Assembly (NCBI GenBank): GCA_027483745.1
Contig: JAIXTZ010000205.1
Location: 1-13,869, forward strand
Direction: 5' to 3'
Source of the DNA: Lysobacteraceae bacterium
Lineage (GTDB): Bacteria > Pseudomonadota > Gammaproteobacteria > Xanthomonadales > Xanthomonadaceae
Length of the DNA stretch: 13,869 nucleotides
The translations under genes and the position numbers were made by a program. Under the pieces are notes generated by a model, which saw only the letters and a program-made list of their open reading frames with translations, was not told the origin of the DNA and did not search any database. Positions 9,301 through 13,869 of this stretch are shown piece by piece; position 1 is the first letter of the stretch, and the number at the start of each line of letters is the position of its first letter.

Positions 9301-9923
9301 GACCGTCCCGGAAACTGCGCCAACACGTTGCCGAACCCTTGCGGCGAAGCCGCGACTGCATAGCCCGCCCCGCGTCGCACATGGAAAGTGAGCTGCCCGT
9401 CCGCCACGTCGACGGGCGTGAACCAGCGATCGCCTTCCGATCGTCGGACGGATACGGCAAAGGGTGGCGGTGCGACGGTGCCTTGCGGAAAGCGGAAGGT
9501 CGCGGTGACGGGAATCCCGGGATCGGACCGGAGGCGCACGCTGCGTGGCCCGATGAGCGCATTCAACTGAAGAGCGAGATCATCCAGCCATGGGTCGGGT
9601 AGGCCGGCCAAGCGCAATCGCGGCGCCACACCGCGCGGAACTCGGACGTCGAAACGGTAGTCCGGCGCGATGGCCTTGAGCCTGAGCTGCTCGTCATCCG
9701 CACCGTCACCAACGGCAAAAAGGACTTCGACCGTTGCTTCGGAGGGCGGGATGGCGCCGGGATCGAAAACCACTTGACCGCTGATCGCAACGCAAACGAT
9801 GCCGGGCATCGCGCAGTCCCGGGAAGCCACCGATGGCTGCGCCTCGGCGCCAGGCGAAGAGCAAAAGGAACACAGCGCACCCGCGAGCGCGACGAGGGGG
9901 GAACGCCAATCCATGGGCAGCAT
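6345..9923 (-). CDS. Large secreted multidomain protein (Calx-beta, cadherin-like, PPC-like and repeated C-terminal modules)
   Basis: The function is not known. The 1192-residue protein starts with a likely Sec signal peptide: MLPMDWRSP, a hydrophobic stretch, then AEA-Q with cleavage after about residue 28. Residues 40-340 form beta-rich sequence I do not recognise. Residues 358-480 resemble a Calx-beta domain (AEGTRSATVRI, then RRFYLTFTGYRG and LNDD). Residues 485-585 resemble a cadherin-like Ig domain (NVLDVLANDMLP, LGTAAVDTRG, VYTPQAG). Residues 655-740, and perhaps 830-945, resemble bacterial pre-peptidase C-terminal (PPC) domains. Residues 955-996 and 1070-1113 are two copies of a WF-P-R-G type module. 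No protease, hydrolase or other catalytic motif was seen and no membrane anchor, so it is probably exported and adhesive or structural. Starts at GTG 9926 and ATG 9914 are also possible, and no good ribosome site decides. The gene is less GC-rich than its neighbours. Confidence 0.88.
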   Translation of the reverse strand: MLPMDWRSPLVALAGALCSFCSSPGAEAQPSVASRDCAMPGIVCVAISGQVVFDPGAIPPSEATVEVLFAVGDGADDEQLRLKAIAPDYRFDVRVPRGVAPRLRLAGLPDPWLDDLALQLNALIGPRSVRLRSDPGIPVTATFRFPQGTVAPPPFAVSVRRSEGDRWFTPVDVADGQLTFHVRRGAGYAVAASPQGFGNVLAQFPGRSGAHAIVVDVEREALPITQKVTLVEGPDESPAGYQRSYLLPVLLASPGPSGGGPVPYTPVILGLTGRPGVLSHAARIEAGRRQRIALWALSFGNDDVATPASVLSVMFLSKGQVVPGAPSLDVEILDDDRGDRPALLTVADATPGRCCASTANVLRRAEGATGDEWSITLALDKPAPAGGAEVMVDTVSSPDLEFPNPFQFVGAGSVAVEGDDYRALSQRVIFAEGTRSATVRIEGIGNGEWQPERRFYLTFTGYRGLVPRDPAVELRILNDDVDLRPAARHDQLPVTPLSGANVLDVLANDMLPADRFPGGSLQIVELPSLGTAAVDTRGTATLSDDRIVYTPQAGRAGQVDRLRYRLCDLSGETCVSALVGIPIRPVPDASIAWAPSAESGFRDIVFSGLPRLADARVEVLARPLAQGEFRRGIAAAIGGLPSSFETSRATVLDLPSVSVDTVRTFVVHLVGEPGSDLDLHVRYDRDQVAVIDEPDPLCSSASTGSVETCLVRFTQTPGGPRHLNLGVANAGPSDAAYRLIVGGVDGLAPLPGVAATAPTRIEEGEAFPVRLSWRNDAAALHNGVMGLLRLRDADGQSLGDLPFVIDLPREASETGEITTVRPVALRSGETALLHLPPEGQERRRIFVDVPPGTDQLRFAFSRTGNAPRPAGISLRRAPLPSVATDPSPGFAPDPDSNAIHRTLSGGTTDVVIQSPTPARWFVVLHNPAGNSGSNAPVAVTATLTAATAAPEVRPGGYFNPSRSGHGLFVYPAGGEWAGLWYTYTQDGAPVWYYLQGAKPGANGIWSAPIFRSGWNGSRNHLTEVGRATITPTAADAFQFTYLLDGELGTEPFTRFGRGCPNMGGRVVDASGHWFDPVRAGTGYTVQLFPDYEFYLVFAYDARGVPRFLVAERGGVGNANDSVPLQQLRGVCPLCARTGAPARTTVGVLRREFVNGQLSRIAVDAAFTNGTPGNWMVNDAVVPLGGLQGCAAN
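6585..6716 (-). repeat. Second copy of the C-terminal module in the secreted protein
   Basis: Residues 1070-1113 of the mosaic protein (SGHWFDPVRAGTGYTVQL onward, ending VPRFLVAERG) align with residues 955-996: an aromatic-F-x-P-x-R-x-G-x-G start, a central block of aromatic and hydrophobic residues, and a D-x-x-G-x-P end. This copy is more diverged and is flanked by cysteines (C1059, C1131, C1134, C1189) that could form disulfides after export. The similarity is at protein level only. Confidence 0.6.
6936..7061 (-). repeat. First copy of the C-terminal module in the secreted protein
   Basis: Residues 955-996 read GGYFNPSRSGHGLFVYP, then an LWYTYTQDGAPVWYYLQG block. From general knowledge, similar F-x-P-x-R-x-G-x-G plus WYTY and P-V-W-Y modules occur near the C-termini of exported proteins in Xanthomonadales. 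I cannot name a database family from the sequence alone. Together with the second copy it suggests an internal duplication of about 115 residues period. Confidence 0.65.
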
Positions 9924-9953
9924 CACTTAGGGGGGCTTCGCCCGAAACTTTAG

Positions 9954-9967
9954 CACCGCATCCGGTG
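9954..9967 (-). terminator. Weak hairpin between alkB and the secreted-protein gene
   Basis: In the 49-nt gap after the alkB stop, a perfect 5-bp inverted repeat (caccg / cggtg) with a 4-nt loop is followed on the minus strand by CTAAAGTTT, a poor T-rich tail. A second small stem, GGGC-GAA-GCCC (9933-9943 on the plus coordinates), lies just before the start of the secreted-protein gene. Either could partly end the alkB transcript or form a leader structure. The stems are too short for confidence. Confidence 0.25.
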
Positions 9968-9972
9968 ACGCC

Positions 9973-10665
9973 CTAACGCGGCGGCCCCACCCACCGGAAC
10001 GTGAGATTGATCCGCTCGGCTCTCACGCCCGCCATCTTCGGCAGCGCATGCTGCGCCACGCGCTGGCAGTCGGCGCGCATCACCAGCAGGTCGCCATCGA
10101 TCAAGCGGCACTCCATCTTCACGGCGTGGTCAGCCCGCATCCGCAGCAGGAACCGGCGCTCGGCCCCAAGGCTGAGTGACGCAATCACCGGCTCGGGCCC
10201 GAGTTCCGGCTCGTCATCGCTGTGCCAACCCATCGAATCGCTGCCGTCCCGATACCGATTGAGCAACACGCTGTTGAACCGCGCCCCGCAGGCCGTTTCG
10301 AGCCGTGGCAGCAGGGCCTCGATCGCGGGATGCCAGGGTTCCGGCTCGAACAGGACGCCGGAGTAGCGGTAGCGCGCCCGTGGATCGCCCATCCAGCAGC
10401 TCAATCGGGGCGAATCGACCCAGCGCCCGAACATGCGGATGCGATGGACCGTCCACGGCACCTCGGCGATCAGCCGGGCCTGCAGCGCCGCGGCGGCGGC
10501 AGCCGTCAGCCAGTGGCGCTCGTGGCGGACGCGCGCCGCCCAGGCCTCGCCGCGGCACGCGGGCGGTACCGGCTCATGCGGAAAGAGATCGGCGATGGTC
10601 ACGCAGCGATCATCGCCGAAGCCCGTGTGAATCCCGCGCAGTCGCGGTCGCCCGGGCCCTGCCAT
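9973..10665 (-). CDS. alkB: AlkB-family 2-oxoglutarate/Fe(II)-dependent DNA-repair dioxygenase
   Basis: AlkB proteins remove methyl groups from 1-methyladenine and 3-methylcytosine by oxidative demethylation, using Fe(II), O2 and 2-oxoglutarate. The protein is 230 residues (E. coli 216). Iron ligands are H148 and D150 in GWHSDDE, and H206 in RVAQHALPK. The 2-oxoglutarate arginines are R218 and R224 in ERINLTFR, with the same six-residue spacing as R204/R210 of E. coli. PRLSCWMGD, RYRYSG and RFNSVLLNRYRDG are typical of the ALKBH2/3-like bacterial group rather than E. coli AlkB itself, so the symbol is used in the family sense. The ATG at 10663-10665 is supported by an upstream GGGAGG; a GTG at 10600-10602 is a shorter alternative. 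The frame stays open upstream only because it is antisense to the ETF-QO gene. The stop is followed by a 49-nt gap to the co-oriented secreted-protein gene. Confidence 0.93.
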   Translation of the reverse strand: MAGPGRPRLRGIHTGFGDDRCVTIADLFPHEPVPPACRGEAWAARVRHERHWLTAAAAAALQARLIAEVPWTVHRIRMFGRWVDSPRLSCWMGDPRARYRYSGVLFEPEPWHPAIEALLPRLETACGARFNSVLLNRYRDGSDSMGWHSDDEPELGPEPVIASLSLGAERRFLLRMRADHAVKMECRLIDGDLLVMRADCQRVAQHALPKMAGVRAERINLTFRWVGPPR

Positions 10666-10693
10666 GACAGCCCCCCCCTCCCCCGGCGACAAT
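10664..10693 (+). promoter_or_regulatory. Candidate sigma-70 promoter for the ETF-QO-rml unit
   Basis: ATGACA at 10664-10669 matches the -35 consensus at five of six positions. GACAAT at 10688-10693 matches the -10 consensus at four of six, with an 18-nt spacer made largely of C runs (C8-T-C5). Transcription would begin near 10700 and leave a leader of about 40 nt before the ATG at 10742. The -35 overlaps the divergent alkB start codon. Judged by eye only. Confidence 0.4.
10677..10682 (-). promoter_or_regulatory. Shine-Dalgarno sequence for alkB
   Basis: On the minus strand this reads GGGAGG, 11 nt upstream of the alkB ATG at 10665; shifting the match a few bases toward the gene gives GAGGGG at a more usual spacing. 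It decides in favour of the 230-residue start. It lies in the G-rich strand of the C8-T-C5 tract that also forms the spacer of the candidate divergent promoter. Confidence 0.5.
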
Positions 10694-10729
10694 ACGGACT
10701 TGAATGGCCCAGCGCCCCACGGAATCCCC

Positions 10730-10733
10730 AAGG
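10730..10733 (+). promoter_or_regulatory. Shine-Dalgarno sequence for ETF-QO
   Basis: AAGG lies 8 nt upstream of the ATG at 10742. Together with the candidate promoter upstream it favours this start over the in-frame ATG at 10664, which would add 26 residues rich in proline and unlike the family. Confidence 0.5.
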
Positions 10734-10741
10734 TCCCGCTT

Positions 10742-12343
10742 ATGTCCGAACGCGATGTGATGGAGTACGACGTCGTCGTCGTCGGTGCCGGTCCCGCCGG
10801 CCTCTCGTTTGCCATCCGGTGCAAGCAGAAGTCGCCGGAAACGACGGTCTGCGTCATCGAGAAGGCCTCGACCATCGGCGCGCAGGTCCTGTCCGGCGCG
10901 GTGATTGAACCCGGCCCGCTGGACGAGCTGCTGCCGGGCTGGCGCGAGAACCCGCCGCCGATCTGCGTGCCGGCCACCGAGGACGAGTTCTGGTTCCTCA
11001 CCAAGACCGGCGGTTTCAAGTTCCCCGTGGTCCCGCCGCAGATGGCGAACCACGGCAACTTCATCGTGTCGCTGGGCGCCACCTGCGCGTGGCTGGCCCC
11101 GCAGGCCGAGGCGCTGGGCGTCGAGATCTATCCGGGCTTCGCCGCCTCCGAGGCGCTGGTCGAGGACGGCCGCGTGGTCGGCGTGCGCATCGGCGACATG
11201 GGCGTGGCGAAGGACGGTTCGCACAAGCCGACGTACACGCAGGGCATCGACATCCGCGCCAAGCTGACCGTGCTCGCCGAGGGCGCGCGCGGCCATCTCG
11301 CCAAGCGCCTGATCAAGCAGTACGCGCTGGACGCCGAGTGCGACCCGCAGAGCTACTCGATCGGCATCAAGGAGCTGTGGCAGGTGCCGGAAGGCCGCGT
11401 CACGCCCGGAAAGATCGTGCACAGCCTCGGCTGGCCGGCGGATTCGCGCACATATGGCGGCAGCTTCTTGTACCACCTGACGGAAAACCGCATTGCGCTG
11501 GGCTACGTCTCGGGCCTCGACTACCGCGACCCGAACTACCAGCCGCACGAGGCCTTCCAGCAGTGGAAGCACCACCCGTCGGTCAAGCCGCTGCTTGAAG
11601 GCGGCACGATCCTGTCGGCCGGCGCGCGCGCCATCGTCACGGGCGGCTACCAGAGCCTGCCGAAGACCGAAATGCCGGGCGCGATCCTGATCGGTTGCGA
11701 TGCCGGCCTCGTCAACGTGCCCAAGATCAAGGGCCTCCACCAGGCGATCCGCAGCGGCGTGCTCGCCGCCGACCACGTGGCCGCGAAGGGCCCGGTGGCC
11801 GACGGCTTCGACGCCGCGCTGCGCGCATCAGAGGCCTACGCGGAGCTCAAGAAAGTTCGCAACTTCAAGCCGGGCTTCAAGAAGGGCCTGCTGTTCGGCC
11901 TCGTGAACTCGGGCTGGGAGACGGTCACCGGCGGCGCCTCGCCGTGGACGCTGAAGGTCTCGCCGGACTGGAGTTCGTTGACGAAGCTCTCGCAGCAGGA
12001 AACGCCCAAGCGCGACTACGTCGAACGCAGCCTGGCGCCGCGCGATCGCCTGGCCGGCGTCTACTTCGCCGCCACCGAGCATGACGAAGACCAGCCCGTG
12101 CACCTGCGCGTGGCCGACACCAACGTCTGCATCACGACATGCGCGGAGGAGTACGGCAACCCGTGCACGCGCTTCTGTCCGGCCGGCGTCTACGAAATGG
12201 TCAAGGACGACGCGGGCTCGCGCCTGCAGATCAACGCGGCGAACTGCGTGCACTGCAAGACCTGCGACATCAAGGACCCCTACCAGCTCATCGACTGGGT
12301 GACGCCGGAAGGCGCCGCGGGCCCGAACTACCAGAATCTTTAA
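10742..12343 (+). CDS. Electron transfer flavoprotein-ubiquinone oxidoreductase (ETF-QO)
   Basis: ETF-QO is a membrane-associated FAD and [4Fe-4S] enzyme that takes electrons from reduced ETF, fed by acyl-CoA and amino-acid dehydrogenases, and passes them to ubiquinone. The protein is 533 residues, the expected bacterial length. The FAD dinucleotide fold starts at residue 10 with VVVVGAGPAG (11-20). Further blocks are AEGARGHLAKRLI, GYQSLPKTEMPGA and NVPKIKGLHQAI. The C-terminal ferredoxin-like domain supplies cluster ligands C479 (FCPAGVYE) and C502, C505, C508 (NCVHCKTCD). The start at 10742 was chosen from the Shine-Dalgarno sequence and family N-termini. The TAA stop overlaps the ribosome-binding site of rmlB, so the gene is probably co-transcribed with rmlB and rmlA. 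The ETF subunit genes etfA and etfB are not in the window. Identification is very secure. Confidence 0.96.
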   Translation: MSERDVMEYDVVVVGAGPAGLSFAIRCKQKSPETTVCVIEKASTIGAQVLSGAVIEPGPLDELLPGWRENPPPICVPATEDEFWFLTKTGGFKFPVVPPQMANHGNFIVSLGATCAWLAPQAEALGVEIYPGFAASEALVEDGRVVGVRIGDMGVAKDGSHKPTYTQGIDIRAKLTVLAEGARGHLAKRLIKQYALDAECDPQSYSIGIKELWQVPEGRVTPGKIVHSLGWPADSRTYGGSFLYHLTENRIALGYVSGLDYRDPNYQPHEAFQQWKHHPSVKPLLEGGTILSAGARAIVTGGYQSLPKTEMPGAILIGCDAGLVNVPKIKGLHQAIRSGVLAADHVAAKGPVADGFDAALRASEAYAELKKVRNFKPGFKKGLLFGLVNSGWETVTGGASPWTLKVSPDWSSLTKLSQQETPKRDYVERSLAPRDRLAGVYFAATEHDEDQPVHLRVADTNVCITTCAEEYGNPCTRFCPAGVYEMVKDDAGSRLQINAANCVHCKTCDIKDPYQLIDWVTPEGAAGPNYQNL

Positions 12344-12347
12344 GGAG
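12342..12347 (+). promoter_or_regulatory. Shine-Dalgarno sequence of rmlB overlapping the ETF-QO stop
   Basis: AAGGAG uses the last two bases of the TAA stop of ETF-QO and lies 7 nt before the rmlB ATG. It is the strongest ribosome-binding site in the window and points to translation of rmlB from the ETF-QO message. Confidence 0.8.
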
Positions 12348-12354
12348 CGACACC

Positions 12355-13413
12355 ATGCCCACGTGGTTGGTCACCGGCGGCGCCGGCTTCATCGGCGGCA
12401 ACTTCGTGCTCGAGGCGCGGCAGCGCGGCGTGGCGCGCATCATCAACCTCGATGCGCTGACCTACGCCGGCAACCGCGACACGCTGGCCGCGCTCGATGG
12501 CGATGCCGACCATGTGTTCGTGCACGGTGATATCGGTGACCGCGCGCTGGTTTCGCGCCTGCTGGCCGAGCATGCCGTCGACGCGGTGGTGAACTTCGCC
12601 GCCGAGAGCCATGTCGACCGCTCGATCGACGGCCCAGCCGCCTTCATCCAGACCAATGTCGTCGGCACGTTGGCCCTGCTGGAGGCCACGCGCGACTACT
12701 GGAAGGCGCTGCCGACCGAGCGCGCCGCCGCATTCCGCTTCCTGCACGTGTCCACCGACGAGGTGTACGGCTCGCTCGGCGATACGGGCTACTTCACCGA
12801 AGAAACCCCGTTCGCGCCGAATTCGCCGTACTCGGCCTCGAAGGCGGCGTCCGACCATCTCGTGCGCGCCTTCCACCACACCTACGGGCTGCCGGTGCTG
12901 ACGACGAACTGCTCGAACAACTATGGGCCGTTCCAGTTCCCCGAGAAGCTGATCCCGCTGATGATCCAGAAGCTGATCAGCGACCAGCCGCTGCCGGTGT
13001 ACGGCGACGGCAGCAACATCCGCGACTGGCTGTTCGTCGGCGACCACTGCGCGGCGATCCGCGACGTGCTGGCCCGCGGCCGCGTCGGCGAGACCTACAA
13101 CGTCGGTGGCGACGCCGAGCGCCGCAACCTCGAGGTGGTTCACGCCCTGTGCGATGCCCTGGATGCGCGCCGTCCGCGCGCGGACGGCCAGTCGCGCCGC
13201 GTGCAGATCACCTTCGTCAAGGACCGCCCGGGCCACGACAAGCGCTACGCCATCGATGCCAGCAAGCTCAAGCGCGAGCTGGGCTGGGCGCCGACCGTGA
13301 GCTTCGAGCAGGGCCTCGCGCTGACCATCGACTGGTACCTCGCCAACGAGGCGTGGGTGGGCAAGATCCTCGATGGCAGCTACCGCCTCGAACGCATCGG
13401 CACGCAGGCCTGA
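12355..13413 (+). CDS. rmlB: dTDP-glucose 4,6-dehydratase (RmlB)
   Basis: RmlB converts dTDP-glucose to dTDP-4-keto-6-deoxy-glucose, the second step to dTDP-L-rhamnose for lipopolysaccharide and other surface glycans. It is an NAD-dependent extended short-chain dehydrogenase of 352 residues, the normal length. The NAD loop is GGAGFIGG (8-15). The dehydratase triad T134-D135-E136 sits in STDEVYG, and the catalytic Y159-X3-K163 in PYSASKAA. Sugar-nucleotide blocks [29 protein letters not shown] and [12 protein letters not shown] are all present. The start is fixed by the AAGGAG at 12342. The gene ends 10 nt before rmlA. A 20-bp palindrome lies in the variable region near codons 272-278. Nothing suggests inactivation. 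Confidence 0.96.
   Translation: MPTWLVTGGAGFIGGNFVLEARQRGVARIINLDALTYAGNRDTLAALDGDADHVFVHGDIGDRALVSRLLAEHAVDAVVNFAAESHVDRSIDGPAAFIQTNVVGTLALLEATRDYWKALPTERAAAFRFLHVSTDEVYGSLGDTGYFTEETPFAPNSPYSASKAASDHLVRAFHHTYGLPVLTTNCSNNYGPFQFPEKLIPLMIQKLISDQPLPVYGDGSNIRDWLFVGDHCAAIRDVLARGRVGETYNVGGDAERRNLEVVHALCDALDARRPRADGQSRRVQITFVKDRPGHDKRYAIDASKLKRELGWAPTVSFEQGLALTIDWYLANEAWVGKILDGSYRLERIGTQA
13169..13188. repeat. Perfect 20-bp palindrome inside rmlB
   Basis: The half site gccgtccgcg is followed directly by its exact reverse complement, centred between 13178 and 13179, and encodes part of a charged stretch ([13 protein letters not shown]) that is variable in the RmlB family. It may be a chance product of GC-rich arginine codons, or a protein-binding or cruciform site. 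Confidence 0.6.
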
Positions 13414-13416
13414 GGA
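13412..13416 (+). promoter_or_regulatory. Shine-Dalgarno sequence of rmlA overlapping the rmlB stop
   Basis: GAGGA shares bases with the TGA stop of rmlB and lies 7 nt before the rmlA ATG at 13424. The layout is the same as at the ETF-QO-rmlB junction and supports one coupled transcription unit. Confidence 0.75.
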
Positions 13417-13423
13417 CATCGCC

Positions 13424-13869
13424 ATGACGCAGCGCAAGGGCATCATCCTCGCCGGCGGTTCCGGCACGCGGCTTTATCCGATCACCAAGGGCGTCAGCAA
13501 GCAGCTGCTGCCGGTGTACGACAAGCCGATGATCTACTACCCGCTGAGCGTGCTGATGCTGGCCGGCATCCGCGAGGTGCTGATCATCAACACCCCGCAC
13601 GAGCAGGCCATGTTCAAGGCGCTGCTGGGTGACGGCTCGCAGTGGGGCATGCGCTTCGAGTACGTGGCTCAGCCGAGCCCGGACGGCCTCGCCCAAGCGC
13701 TGATTCTCGGTCGCGAATTCCTCGACGGTGCGCCGTCCTGCCTCGTGCTCGGCGACAACATCTTCCACGGCAGCGGTTTCACCGAGCTGCTCAAGCGCGC
13801 CGACGCGCGCGGGTCCGGCGCGACCGTGTTCGGCTACTGGGTGAAGGACGCCAAGGCCTACGGCGTGGC
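13424..13869 (+). CDS. rmlA: Glucose-1-phosphate thymidylyltransferase (RmlA), C-terminus cut by window edge
   Basis: RmlA makes dTDP-glucose from glucose-1-phosphate and dTTP, the first committed step to dTDP-L-rhamnose. The first 148 of about 293 residues are present. The nucleotidyltransferase signature [13 protein letters not shown] (9-21) is followed by [17 protein letters not shown] (25-41) with the catalytic lysine K26, and VLGDNIFHG with the metal-binding D111. [11 protein letters not shown] (83-93) is the base-binding loop. The start follows a GAGGA site overlapping the rmlB stop. The order rmlB-rmlA is that of the rmlBACD operon in Xanthomonas, so rmlC and rmlD are expected just beyond the right edge. 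They are not visible here. Confidence 0.96.
   Translation, partial: MTQRKGIILAGGSGTRLYPITKGVSKQLLPVYDKPMIYYPLSVLMLAGIREVLIINTPHEQAMFKALLGDGSQWGMRFEYVAQPSPDGLAQALILGREFLDGAPSCLVLGDNIFHGSGFTELLKRADARGSGATVFGYWVKDAKAYGV

Noticed and set aside
9870..9887. Possible lipoprotein lipobox in the secreted protein (LAGALC)
   Set aside because: The residue before the cysteine is leucine rather than glycine, alanine or serine. An AEA-Q signal peptidase I site follows a few residues later.
10664..10741. ETF-QO start at the ATG 10664
   Set aside because: The extra 26 residues are proline-rich and not family-like. The bases fit a promoter, and a Shine-Dalgarno sequence precedes the ATG at 10742.
10666..11082. 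N-terminal extension of alkB antisense to ETF-QO
   Set aside because: The frame is open upstream of 10665 but has no AlkB similarity, and a GGGAGG site supports the start at 10665.
1..13869. tRNA, rRNA, CRISPR array, insertion sequence, prophage, toxin-antitoxin or defence system
   Set aside because: Reading both strands showed no cloverleaf, spaced direct repeats, transposase, integrase or known defence motif. Nearly all bases are accounted for by the genes listed.

Overview
The window reads as chromosomal DNA of a high-GC gammaproteobacterium, most likely in the order Xanthomonadales (Lysobacterales). This rests on three things: cysJIH genes of enterobacterial type at high GC, an electron-transfer-flavoprotein gene directly joined to rhamnose-nucleotide genes (a link known from Xanthomonas lipopolysaccharide loci), and a large secreted protein ending in modules I associate with that group. 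The lineage call is inference; no rRNA gene or other marker is present.

Layout from left to right. Positions 1-1869 (minus strand) hold the 5' part of cysD, cut by the left edge, preceded on the same strand by a BenE-family membrane transporter. Positions 1991-6344 (plus strand) hold cysJ, cysI and cysH, overlapping at TGATG and ATGA junctions. cysD and the cysJIH operon are therefore divergent, with the transporter between them. Positions 6345-9923 (minus strand) hold one very long gene for an exported 1192-residue mosaic of beta-sandwich domains without a recognisable catalytic domain. It converges on cysH with no spacer: the two stop codons together form TGATCA. Positions 9973-10665 (minus strand) hold an AlkB-type DNA-repair dioxygenase. 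From 10742 the plus strand carries the ETF-ubiquinone oxidoreductase, rmlB and the start of rmlA, cut by the right edge, with Shine-Dalgarno sequences of the downstream genes overlapping the preceding stop codons.

How the genes work together. CysD (with CysN, expected beyond the left edge) activates sulfate to APS. CysH has a single cysteine and lacks the iron-sulfur cysteines of APS reductases, so it should reduce PAPS to sulfite. CysJ and CysI then take sulfite to sulfide with NADPH. An APS kinase is therefore needed and should lie outside the window. RmlA and RmlB make the first two steps from glucose-1-phosphate to dTDP-L-rhamnose for surface polysaccharide. ETF-QO passes electrons from ETF to ubiquinone and is metabolically unrelated to rhamnose but apparently co-transcribed with it.

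No tRNA, rRNA, CRISPR array, insertion sequence or phage gene was seen, and no stretch above 300 bases lacks a gene. I did not find a clearly new multi-gene system. The best candidates for novelty are the secreted mosaic protein and the transporter placed between the sulfate-assimilation operons.
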